NCBI GenBank assembly: GCA_964400735.1
Contig: CAYNVQ010000014.1
Coordinates: 1 to 64,000 of the forward strand
Source of the DNA: CAYNVQ01 sp964400735
GTDB lineage: Bacteria > Acidobacteriota > Aminicenantia > Aminicenantales > Aminicenantaceae
Length of the DNA stretch: 64,000 bases
Direction: 5' to 3'
Below are positions 25,870 through 33,631 of this stretch, piece after piece. Made by a program: the position numbers and the translations under genes. The first letter of the stretch is position 1. Each line of letters opens with the position of its first letter. The notes beneath the pieces are model-generated. The model was not told the origin of the DNA, ran no database searches, and worked only from the letters and a program-made list of their open reading frames with translations.

Positions 25870-26745
25870 GTGAATGATGGAAAAATGTTAACGTTATCCT
25901 ACCGTTCTGTGAGAAGGTTTTTAAGGGCTTTCCCTTTTTGCCCGAAACCGAAGGGTATCGGCTATGAAAATATCCCCCAAAAGGATCCGGTCATCTTCGT
26001 CTATAACCATATCATCCGGCGCACCGAGCCTATGTGGCTGGGGGTCGGGGCTCCGGCAGGACTGCACATCAGATTTTTGGCCGATATCAAAATAGCAGAT
26101 CCCAGGTACCTCTCCACTTTGAAAAGAGATCTCAGAAACGCTCTGTTTTCCCAGAAGCTGCAAGAGAGAGCGAACAAACACAGCTGGTCTCGAAGGGGAC
26201 TGGAAAAAATCGTCGATCATCTATCCAGGTATGTTATCGACCAGACAAACAGGCTGGATGTGATCATCGCTAATCTCGAGATCCCTTCTTCGCAGGAAGA
26301 ACAATCCAGCAAATTCAAAACCAACAGGAAGGCATTGAGGAGATGTAAGGAATGCATTGAAAACAACATTCCTATTGCGATCGCACCCAGCGGCGGAAAG
26401 ACTCACGAATCATTCAAAAATCCGATGTTCAGTACGACCATCCCCATGCTGGCCAGCCAGTTCTATAAACAGGGAAAGGTCGTCAAAATCGTGCCGAGCA
26501 TCGTGAAGGAAAATCCGATTATCGGGCAAAAAACATACTGGTATTATGTTGCTGACAGATTCTTACCGTATAGAATATTCAGAAATCTCATGAATTTTTT
26601 AAAGATCAAATCCTACGTCAGACCACGTCTGACTGTAGAATTTTTGCCCCCTCTGACGTTCAAAAAATCCCATCCGACCAAAGATGAAAAAATCGATTTT
26701 GTCAAGAAACTCCTACAGTTGATTTTCGACAACATGAAAACCTAA
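25870..26745 (+). CDS. PlsC-like acyltransferase (1-acylglycerol-3-phosphate acyltransferase superfamily)
   Basis: This protein is 291 aa from GTG 25870, or 286 aa from ATG 25885; no strong ribosome site decides. The N-terminal third has VIFVYNHIIRRTEPMWLG, matching the NHx4D block with Glu in place of Asp. Later IPIAIAPSGGKTHE occupies the place of the EGTR block. These suggest a membrane-associated glycerolipid acyltransferase of a divergent subgroup. No transmembrane helix is obvious. It is a single gene; see the hairpin in its leader. Confidence 0.6.
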   Translation: MNDGKMLTLSYRSVRRFLRAFPFCPKPKGIGYENIPQKDPVIFVYNHIIRRTEPMWLGVGAPAGLHIRFLADIKIADPRYLSTLKRDLRNALFSQKLQERANKHSWSRRGLEKIVDHLSRYVIDQTNRLDVIIANLEIPSSQEEQSSKFKTNRKALRRCKECIENNIPIAIAPSGGKTHESFKNPMFSTTIPMLASQFYKQGKVVKIVPSIVKENPIIGQKTYWYYVADRFLPYRIFRNLMNFLKIKSYVRPRLTVEFLPPLTFKKSHPTKDEKIDFVKKLLQLIFDNMKT

Positions 26746-26772
26746 AAAAAACAAGGCGCCTCTTTCCCCTTT

Positions 26773-26801
26773 TATCAGAAACGAGATCCCCTGATATTTT
26801 T
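26773..26801 (+). terminator. possible weak terminator after the acyltransferase-like gene
   Basis: TATCAG (26773-26778) pairs with CTGATA (26791-26796), followed by five T residues. The stem is only six pairs. Confidence 0.35.
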
Positions 26802-26962
26802 ATCCGTTTGCGTCTTCCCTCGAAAGATCCTCGATCCGTGCCATGCCGCGGATACGCCCGCTGTTTCTTGACCTAAGTCGATCCACCCGAAATATGATGG
26901 TACCGAAAAATAATCTTCGCGGAAGCAAAAAGTATTCGAAAGGACACATGGACCGAGCTTGT

Positions 26963-28372
26963 TCAGATATGCTCGATTTCAGTGTACCCGGATATTTCGG
27001 AATTGGCTGTGCAGAGGTTATCGACCGAAAGTTTATGGACATCATCATTTCCGGTGAGGCGGGCAAAATCCTTAAGTTCTTCGGTGGTCACTCTTAGAAA
27101 ATTTTCGAGCCCTTTGGCCGATTCGCCGATATTCAATCTGGCACGCAATTCTGGATCTTGAGTGGTGATCCCCATGGGACACTTGCCGGTGTGGCATATT
27201 CGGTACTGCTGACACCCGATGGCCATTAATGCCGCTGTTCCGATAGCGACAGCATCCGCCCCCAATGCAAGGGCTTTGGCAAAATCAGCCGATATCCTCA
27301 AACCGCCAGTGATCACAAGGGAAACATCTTCAGCCCCTGTGGCCTGAAGAAACTTTCGTGCACGGCAGAGGGCGAACATGGAAGGAACCGATGTGGCGGC
27401 TTTGACGAATTTGGGCGAAGCTCCTGTGGCACCGGCTCGGCCGTCGAGAGTCACAAAATCTGGCCGGGCATACAAAGTCAGCTCTAAGTCTTCTTCGATA
27501 TGTCCTGCCGCCAATTTAACACCGATGGGTTTCCCGCCCGATATCTCCCGAAGCCAATCCACCTTTTTTTTCAGGTCATCCTTGCTTTTGATATCCTTGA
27601 AATGGGCTGGACTGATAATATCCTCTCCTTCTCTGAATCCCCTGATCTCCGCAATCTCCTTGGTCACTTTATTTCCGGGCAAATGTCCTCCCATCCCGGG
27701 CTTTGCCGACTGGCCGATTTTGATCTCAACGGCATCCACTCTCTTCAAATTTTCCTCTGTAACGCTGTAGGCATTCGGGACATACTCGAAGATGTATTTG
27801 TAGGCATTCTTCAGAGATTCAGCAAGAATCCCACCTTCTCCCGAGCACATGGCTGTCTTCACCGCCGCACTTCCCCTAGCCAAGGCTAGTTTTGCCTCCT
27901 TCGAAAGGGCACCGAATGACATGTGCGTGACATAAACAGGAGTTTCGATAACCAGCGGGAATTTCGCCTTGGGGCCGATGATGGTCTTTGTACTGACAGC
28001 CTCCTCCCGATTGAGCGGCAACCTGGCCAGCTGAGCTCCCCTGATGAGAATATCATCCCAAGAAAGAGTGGGTTTTTTCGTCCTCATCGGCTCGATGACC
28101 GATTCTCCTGTTCTGGCTATATCATGAATGTCCGTCATGTGGGTTTCAAGTTCATCCGAAAGCCTTCTGTATTCATCGGGAGACCCGGATGTATCCTTGG
28201 ATTTCTCCCTGGATACATCCAGGCCCGAAATTTCTCTATCGACTATCTGCCAAGCGGACTTTCCGGATTCACAGACATGGCAGCTCCACTTCTCTGCAAG
28301 CTCGTTCCATTTTTTTCCTTCTTTTTCTTCGTCGAAAAGGGTATCGCAGACGGAACACTTGTAGACAGCCAT
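26963..28372 (-). CDS. rubredoxin-fused FMN-dependent glutamate-synthase-like protein
   Basis: This 469-aa protein starts at ATG 28372, preceded by AGAGAGGATACG; upstream codons of the open frame run back into the rubrerythrin gene and are rejected. Residues 1-40 form a rubredoxin-like iron site (C6-x2-C9 and C31-x2-C34). From about 100 on is the GltB synthase domain: GVKLAAGHIEEDL, TLDGRAGATGASP (FMN site), VITGGLRISADFAKALALGA and CQQYRICHTGKCP, the C-x5-C-x4-C ligand set for a [3Fe-4S] cluster. There is no glutaminase domain. It lies 10 bp after rubrerythrin, so it may use the rubredoxin module to exchange electrons with it. Whether it makes glutamate is unclear. Confidence 0.88.
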   Translation of the reverse strand: MAVYKCSVCDTLFDEEKEGKKWNELAEKWSCHVCESGKSAWQIVDREISGLDVSREKSKDTSGSPDEYRRLSDELETHMTDIHDIARTGESVIEPMRTKKPTLSWDDILIRGAQLARLPLNREEAVSTKTIIGPKAKFPLVIETPVYVTHMSFGALSKEAKLALARGSAAVKTAMCSGEGGILAESLKNAYKYIFEYVPNAYSVTEENLKRVDAVEIKIGQSAKPGMGGHLPGNKVTKEIAEIRGFREGEDIISPAHFKDIKSKDDLKKKVDWLREISGGKPIGVKLAAGHIEEDLELTLYARPDFVTLDGRAGATGASPKFVKAATSVPSMFALCRARKFLQATGAEDVSLVITGGLRISADFAKALALGADAVAIGTAALMAIGCQQYRICHTGKCPMGITTQDPELRARLNIGESAKGLENFLRVTTEELKDFARLTGNDDVHKLSVDNLCTANSEISGYTEIEHI

Positions 28373-28382
28373 CGTATCCTCT

Positions 28383-28904
28383 CTAGAAGTCCATATTGGC
28401 GGGTTCGTAGAATTCCCGGGGATTCTTGCAGGATGGGCACTTTGGCGGAGGCTCGGTTCCCTCGACCGTATAACCGCACACACTGCATTTCCATTTGATG
28501 GGCTGTTCTCTCTTGAAGACCGTTCCGTTCTGGACCATCTCGAGAAGCTTGTTGTACCGTTCTCTGTGATTGGCCTCTATTTTCCCGATCTGCATAAAAA
28601 GAACGGCCGCCTCTTTGTTTCCCTCCTCTTCCGCTTCCTTGGCAAACTGGGGGTACATTTCGACCGTTTCATAATTCTCGCCGCTGATGGCAGCCTTCAG
28701 ATTTCCCTCTGTCGTACCGACGCCACCCAGAAGCTTGAAGTGGTCCTTGGCATGCTCCTTTTCATTGAAGGCCGTTTCCTCGAAGATTTTGGCAATGTAG
28801 TGGTAGCCTTCCTCTCTCGCTTTTTCGGCAAAGTAGGTGTACTTGTTTCTTGCCTGGGACTCCCCTGCAAAGGCAGCCTTGATGTTTTCTTCTGTCTTAC
28901 TCAT
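28383..28904 (-). CDS. rbr: rubrerythrin
   Basis: This 173-aa protein has the diiron four-helix bundle (GESQARNKYTYFAEKA, FNEKEHAKDH, SGENYETVEMYP, KIEANHRERY) followed by a C-terminal rubredoxin domain (CSVCGYTVEG, CPSCKNPREF). It reduces hydrogen peroxide in anaerobes. It leads the two-gene unit with the rubredoxin-GltB-like gene and neighbours perR, the expected peroxide-responsive regulator. A dispersed repeat occupies most of its upstream region. Confidence 0.96.
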   Translation of the reverse strand: MSKTEENIKAAFAGESQARNKYTYFAEKAREEGYHYIAKIFEETAFNEKEHAKDHFKLLGGVGTTEGNLKAAISGENYETVEMYPQFAKEAEEEGNKEAAVLFMQIGKIEANHRERYNKLLEMVQNGTVFKREQPIKWKCSVCGYTVEGTEPPPKCPSCKNPREFYEPANMDF

Positions 28905-28921
28905 CTTTCTCTCCTTATATA

Positions 28922-29046
28922 ACCTGAATTATTAATAGAAAATGCCTAGAGCATTTTCTATTGCAGCCATACCAGGAATTCATCCTGATACTGCTGCAAA
29001 TTGTTTAGAAAAAACTTTCATCCTTTTTATCGGCATTTTTTGCCCT
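28922..29046. repeat. ~130-bp structured repeat, copy 1 (pairs with 40670-40803)
   Basis: It begins CCTGAATTATTAATAGAAAA and ends with CGGCATTTTTTGCC. The outer AAAATGCC and GGCATTTT pieces are inverted. A central hairpin pairs GCAGCCATACCAGGA with TCCTGATACTGCTGC (12 of 15). It lies between perR and rubrerythrin, so the rbr promoter must lie within or beside it. Confidence 0.65.
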
Positions 29047-29071
29047 TCGGATAATTAATTTTTTAACTGTT

Positions 29072-29542
29072 TCATGATGATAACAAAATATTCTGTCCAT
29101 TCCTTTTTTCACGACAATCCCTGCATAATCCTGTCACCACAACCCTCTTGGCAAACACCGCGCATTCATTGCGAAGGTGTTCCGGCACTTTCAAGCGATC
29201 AAATTCCTCATGGTCAAAATCGATGATTTTTCCGCAGTCCACACAGTTAAAATGATGATGACTGTCTAAAATTGCATCGAAACGTCTGGAAGCGCCTTTG
29301 GTTTGCACCACTTCGACAAGCCCGATTTCCGCCAAAGTCAAAAGGGTCCTGTTGACCGTGTCGAAAGAAATATTCGGAAAATCTTCTTGGATGGAGTGGA
29401 ACATCTGCTCGGCCGTGGGGTGGTCTTTGGATTGAATGAGCTTTTTGTAGACCGCACACCGTTGAGGTGTAATTTTAAGGCCAAATTTTTTGCAGTGATC
29501 GACAAAATGTTCCATACACTCACTCAGATTTTCAATTTGCAT
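29072..29542 (-). CDS. perR: Fur/PerR family peroxide-responsive repressor
   Basis: This 156-aa protein has the Fur-family winged helix (ITPQRCAVYKKLIQSKDHPT, NISFDTVNRTLLTLAEIGLV) and a metal/dimer domain with SHHHFNCVDCGK and TGLCRDCREKR, giving two CxxC pairs for structural zinc. Position next to rubrerythrin and a PerR-box-like sequence at its promoter favour PerR over Fur or Zur. The ATG at 29542 lies close to its AT-rich promoter. Confidence 0.85.
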   Translation of the reverse strand: MQIENLSECMEHFVDHCKKFGLKITPQRCAVYKKLIQSKDHPTAEQMFHSIQEDFPNISFDTVNRTLLTLAEIGLVEVVQTKGASRRFDAILDSHHHFNCVDCGKIIDFDHEEFDRLKVPEHLRNECAVFAKRVVVTGLCRDCREKRNGQNILLSS

Positions 29543-29550
29543 AAAATTAT

Positions 29551-29577
29551 TAAATAATAATTATTCTTATTTGTCAA
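29551..29577 (-). promoter_or_regulatory. perR promoter with PerR-box-like palindrome
   Basis: On the minus strand TTGACA (29572-29577) and TTTAAT are 17 bp apart. The spacer and -10 contain AGAATAATTATTATTTA, whose core ATAATTATTAT equals the centre of the known PerR box. This suggests peroxide-sensitive autorepression. Confidence 0.6.
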
Positions 29578-29804
29578 GACTTTTGTTAAAAATTTTTTTC
29601 GGTTCACAAGGTCTTCGAGATGAGAAGCTAGGCTTCTTCTCCAAGCAGATGATGGAAGGCGTATCAAATCCAGCTGGCAAGAAATCACTTCCTCCTGCTT
29701 CGGTTATTCGATCAAGGCTATGGAAATATCTCCTTCATCACAGAAACATCTTCATTTCCGTGACGGATCCATATGAAGATAGCCAGCTATTATCACAGAA
29801 TAAA

Positions 29805-29834
29805 TTGACATTATCGTTTTTATCATGATAGGTT
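29805..29834 (+). promoter_or_regulatory. promoter of the sugar-metabolism operon
   Basis: TTGACA (29805-29810) and an extended -10 TGATAGGTT (hexamer 29829-29834) are 18 bp apart, with the first ATG at 29854. The stretch 29578-29800 before it shows no gene. Confidence 0.6.
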
Positions 29835-29853
29835 TGGCATGTACGGAGGGAGC

Positions 29854-31185
29854 ATGTCTCGATCAATGAAAAAGCAAGGGATGAAAAGACGCCATTTTAT
29901 CAAGACAGCGGCTTATTCTATGCTAGCTCCGGCAATCGTTCCGTCCACGGTATTTGGTCGGACGAAGCCGAGCGATATGCTGCTCATCGGCTGTATCGGG
30001 GTGGGCAGGCAGGGACAGGGGGATATGCTGGAATGTATCTATCGGGGCCTCGAGACCGGAGCCCGGGTGGTGGCCGTGTGTGACGTGGACCGGCACCGGG
30101 TTGAAGATGCCCAATGGCTGGCGGAAAAAACTTATGCTATCGAGCTGGGAAAAAACGGCTACAAGGGCATCGACACCTATCATGACTTCCGGAAACTTCT
30201 AGCGCGCAAAGATATCGACGGTGTTTTGATCGTTTCTCCTGACCACTGGCACGCTTTTCATGCCGTTGCCGCAGCCAAAGCGGGTAAAGACATCTATCTG
30301 GAAAAGCCTCTGACTTACTCTATTGTCGAAGGACGGAAGCTCGTTCAAGCCGTGCGTTCCAACGCTCGTATCCTTCAGGTGGGATCCCAGCAGCGATCCT
30401 CCACCTACTTTCTGATGGCCTGCGAGCTGGTTCGCAACCAGCGTATCGGCAAGCTGCACACCATCCGAGTCTGGCTGCCTGAGGATCAGGGAACGGGCGA
30501 TCCTCAGCCGACGCCGGTTCCGCAAAATCTCGACTACGAATTCTGGTTGGGCCCTACTCCAAAAGCCCCTTTCTGTGAGGACCGGGTTCATCCACAAAGA
30601 AATTACAGCCGCCCCGGATGGCTTCAGATCGAACAGTACTGCCGGGGCATGATCACCGGCTGGGGCTCTCACATGAACGATATCGCCCAGTGGGGGAACG
30701 GCACGGACGAGACCGGCCCTGTCGAGATCGAGGCCAAAGCCGAATTCCCAGACCGGGGACTCTTCGACGTGCACACAAAATTCCAGTCGCAGGCAAGCTA
30801 CGCCAACGGGGTGAGCCTTATCCAGGAGACCGGAGATCCCGCTGGCGTCCGATTCGAAGGCGATAAAGGCTGGATTTTTGTCCAGAGGGGAGCGATAGAA
30901 GCATCCGACCGGCAAATCCTCCGTCAAAAAATCCAGGAAGGAGAGATCAAGCTTTACCAAAGCTCTAACCATATGAAGAATTTCCTGGAGTGCATGCGCA
31001 GCCGCAAAGATCCGGCAGCTCCCGTAGAGGTGGGGCACCGCTCGAACAGCATCTGCGTAATGACCCACATAGCCATGAAGCTGGGCCGCAAGCTCAAATG
31101 GGATCCCCAGGCCGAGCGCTTCATCGGTGATGAAGAGGCCAATCGCTGGCTGGATTACCCTCACCGCGAACCATGGATCGTATAG
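29854..31185 (+). CDS. Gfo/Idh/MocA family oxidoreductase, Tat-exported
   Basis: At 443 aa, the ATG at 29854 follows TACGGAGGGAGC; an ATG at 29839 is upstream of that site. The twin-arginine region is MKRRHFIKTAAY. The Rossmann motif is GCIGVGRQGQGD, and the catalytic-lysine motif is LEKPLTYS, both typical of NAD(P)-dependent sugar dehydrogenases that often bind the cofactor tightly when exported. HWHAFHAV and WGSHMNDIAQWG resemble the Bacteroidota/Planctomycetota secreted subgroup. It opens a five-gene operon with two DUF6807 domains, an enolase-superfamily enzyme and a glycosidase-like protein. Confidence 0.9.
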   Translation: MSRSMKKQGMKRRHFIKTAAYSMLAPAIVPSTVFGRTKPSDMLLIGCIGVGRQGQGDMLECIYRGLETGARVVAVCDVDRHRVEDAQWLAEKTYAIELGKNGYKGIDTYHDFRKLLARKDIDGVLIVSPDHWHAFHAVAAAKAGKDIYLEKPLTYSIVEGRKLVQAVRSNARILQVGSQQRSSTYFLMACELVRNQRIGKLHTIRVWLPEDQGTGDPQPTPVPQNLDYEFWLGPTPKAPFCEDRVHPQRNYSRPGWLQIEQYCRGMITGWGSHMNDIAQWGNGTDETGPVEIEAKAEFPDRGLFDVHTKFQSQASYANGVSLIQETGDPAGVRFEGDKGWIFVQRGAIEASDRQILRQKIQEGEIKLYQSSNHMKNFLECMRSRKDPAAPVEVGHRSNSICVMTHIAMKLGRKLKWDPQAERFIGDEEANRWLDYPHREPWIV

Positions 31186-31316
31186 CCTGCATAATATTTT
31201 GAAGGAGTGGAAGCGATGGAGGCAGCCGTCGGTCTTTATCGGCCCGATAAAAAGGAATCAGGTTCGTCTCTATATGATCCGAGCCGCATTTCGAAACTAA
31301 GGAAAATCTTATCCCT

Positions 31317-32336
31317 ATGAAATATTCTCGTCACCGCACCATCGGTATTCTCCGAAAGCGAATTCTCTGCATGGCCGGGATCGCTCTATCTCTTTGTTCG
31401 GGCTTGAAACTGGCCGCTTCTCCCGCCTTTGATGCCCCTGGCATCAAGCTTCACAGAAACGATGAAGCTGGAGAACTTGCCGTCCACATCGACGGACGAC
31501 TGGCTTTTATCTATCGATATGTCCAGTGGATCGACCTTCCGCACTACTGGCCGGTGTGTAGCCCATCGGGAAAAAATATGGTTGTACAGCAGGCCGAGCC
31601 CTACCCCCATCACCGGAGCTTCTATGTGGCCGACACCGTCAGGTTGGAGGGCGGCAGAAAAGTCAGCACTTACAATGCCCTCTATTCCGGGCAACAAATA
31701 GGAAGGGATGCTTTCGGCCCTCCGTTCCGCGACCACGTGCGCCACCTGGATTTCACACGACTGGAAGAGTTAAACGGTCAAGCTGTGATAGAGGCAAAGC
31801 TGGTGTGGGAGATGGATGGGGACCGTCCACTGCTCGATGAAAACCGGAGCCTTGTCGTCCACGCGCTGGGCGAAGGCGAATACCTTATCGATATGACCTT
31901 CGCTCTTATTGCGGCCTACGGTGATGTGGAATTCGTGAGCGACGATGTGCACTATGCCTGGCCTTACATCCGCATGCACCCCCGTTTCAGCGGAGAAAAC
32001 GGCGGCACCATCACGGCGGATAATGGCTCCGTAGGCGAGAAAGAAACCAATATGAGGATCGCCCTATGGATAGACTACTCCAACACCCTCCAAGGCGTCA
32101 CCGAGGGATTGGCCCTCTTCCAATGGCCAGACGGCCAAAAACATTGCTGGTTGACTCGGGAATACGGCATTTTCGGCCCGAGGCGCCCGGCGGAACGAAA
32201 CGGCAAGCCCTTCATGATAAAAAAAGGCGCGTCAATCGGCCAGCGCGTGGGCATCCTCGTCCATAGAGGAGACGTGAAAACCGGACGGGTGGCTGAACGC
32301 TATCAAAGATACATCCAGGGCAAGGAGCTGCGATGA
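31317..32336 (+). CDS. DUF6807 (PmoA-like) family secreted protein
   Basis: At 339 aa it has a cleavable signal-like N-terminus (ILCMAGIALSLCSGLKLAASP). The body has DUF6807/PmoA-family features: YWPVCSPSGKNMV, PYPHHRSFYVADTV, HLDFTRLEE, HYAWPYIRMHP and QHCW-like LTREYGIFGPRRP. The histidine pair in PHHRSF is a likely functional site. The family was named from a supposed methane-oxygenase link but in this setting it accompanies sugar oxidoreductases; the biochemical role is not established. Its stop overlaps the next ATG (ATGA at 32333-32336). Confidence 0.8.
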   Translation: MKYSRHRTIGILRKRILCMAGIALSLCSGLKLAASPAFDAPGIKLHRNDEAGELAVHIDGRLAFIYRYVQWIDLPHYWPVCSPSGKNMVVQQAEPYPHHRSFYVADTVRLEGGRKVSTYNALYSGQQIGRDAFGPPFRDHVRHLDFTRLEELNGQAVIEAKLVWEMDGDRPLLDENRSLVVHALGEGEYLIDMTFALIAAYGDVEFVSDDVHYAWPYIRMHPRFSGENGGTITADNGSVGEKETNMRIALWIDYSNTLQGVTEGLALFQWPDGQKHCWLTREYGIFGPRRPAERNGKPFMIKKGASIGQRVGILVHRGDVKTGRVAERYQRYIQGKELR

Positions 32337-33631
32337 AACGCCGGGAATTTCTCGGAAGTATTTCTTTCTCGGCAGCCGCATTCTATCTTCACCGTTCAAG
32401 TTTGACTGAGGCTATGTCGCCTCTTTTTCTATCCCCGTCCAAGCGAGGACCCTTTTCAAGAGGAACCACATCATACAACCCATCCTCTGTCAAGATCGAT
32501 CGCATCGATCTCTTTCCGCTGCGCTATCCGATGACCGGATACTTCAAATTTTTCACCGGGCCCCATGGATCGGAAGGCCGGGCCGCAGTCATCGTGAAGA
32601 TCACGGCAAACGACGGAACGGTCGGCTGGGGACAATCGCTCCCCATCGCCAAGTGGAGCTACGAGACTCTGGAGACCACAGCCATCGTTCTCCGGGATTA
32701 TTACGCACCTTGCTTGATCGGGCATGATCCAGCCGATATCCGGGGAGCCCATCGCAAGATGGACGACGCTGTCGCGCCAGGTTTTTCGACCGGGATGCCC
32801 ATCAGCAGGTCCGGAATCGATCTGGCTTTGCACGATCTGACCGGCAGGCTTCGAGGAAAATCTCTGGCCCAGATGTGGAGAAAACCTAAAGGCAGACCGA
32901 TCGCCCTCAGCTGGACGGTCAACGTGACGAGTCTCGATGAAACCGGAGAGGTCGTGGATCAAGGTAAAAAACGCGGCTACCGCCATTTCAACATCAAGGT
33001 AGCCCCTGATCCGGAATTCGACCTGGCGCTGGCCCGGGAGGTCCGCCGTGTGGCTCCGGATACTTTCCTGTGGGCCGATGCCAACGGCGGCTATGATCCC
33101 GACACAGCCCTGGAAGCCGCACCGAAGCTGGCCGATGCCGGAGTGGATGTGCTGGAAGCCCCGCTGCGGCCCAACCGCATCAGCGGCTACCGGGCCCTCA
33201 GAAAACAGGGTTCCCTTCCCATCCTTATGGACGAAGGCGTTGTCTCACCCACAGACCTGGAAGAATTCATCAAACTGGGAATGCTGGATGGGGTGGCCAT
33301 GAAGCCGGCCCGCTGTGGAGGCCTGCTCTCTTGCAAACGCCAGATCGAGATGTGCCTGGAAAACAACCTCATGTGGTTGGGCAGCGGCTTGACCGACCCC
33401 GACATCTCATTGGCCGCAACTCTCGCTCTTTACGGAGCCTTTGGTTTGAAGACTCCTGCGGCGCTCAACGGTCCGCAGTTCCTCACCGCCCAGGTCCTAA
33501 AAAAACCTCTGCGTATTGAAAACGGTATGGCCCATCTCCCCGAGGGGCCGGGTTTGGGTATCGAAGTCGACGAGGAAAAGGTGGTCGAACTCATGGAACG
33601 CAGCGGCGGGGATAAACTGAAGCAGCCATGA
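32333..33631 (+). CDS. mandelate racemase/muconate lactonizing enzyme family protein, Tat-exported
   Basis: At 432 aa it carries a Tat-like leader (MKRREFLGSISFSAAAF). The enolase-superfamily barrel shows HFNIKVAPD (catalytic Lys), LWADANGGYD (metal Asp), DVLEAPLRP (metal Glu), PILMDEGVVS (metal Glu/Asp) and VAMKPARCGG (second Lys). These enzymes abstract a proton alpha to a carboxylate, as in sugar-acid dehydration or epimerisation, so the pathway probably passes through an aldonic or uronic acid. It overlaps both neighbours by four bases, giving strict translational coupling. Confidence 0.88.
   Translation: MKRREFLGSISFSAAAFYLHRSSLTEAMSPLFLSPSKRGPFSRGTTSYNPSSVKIDRIDLFPLRYPMTGYFKFFTGPHGSEGRAAVIVKITANDGTVGWGQSLPIAKWSYETLETTAIVLRDYYAPCLIGHDPADIRGAHRKMDDAVAPGFSTGMPISRSGIDLALHDLTGRLRGKSLAQMWRKPKGRPIALSWTVNVTSLDETGEVVDQGKKRGYRHFNIKVAPDPEFDLALAREVRRVAPDTFLWADANGGYDPDTALEAAPKLADAGVDVLEAPLRPNRISGYRALRKQGSLPILMDEGVVSPTDLEEFIKLGMLDGVAMKPARCGGLLSCKRQIEMCLENNLMWLGSGLTDPDISLAATLALYGAFGLKTPAALNGPQFLTAQVLKKPLRIENGMAHLPEGPGLGIEVDEEKVVELMERSGGDKLKQP

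Noticed and set aside
28373..28483. Upstream extension of the rubredoxin-GltB-like gene
   Set aside because: The extra 37 codons overlap the rubrerythrin gene and translate to no known domain; ATG 28372 has a ribosome site and starts the rubredoxin module.
30199..31164. 321-aa open frame antisense to the Gfo/Idh gene
   Set aside because: Shadow of a high-confidence gene with Rossmann and EKP motifs; no start signal.
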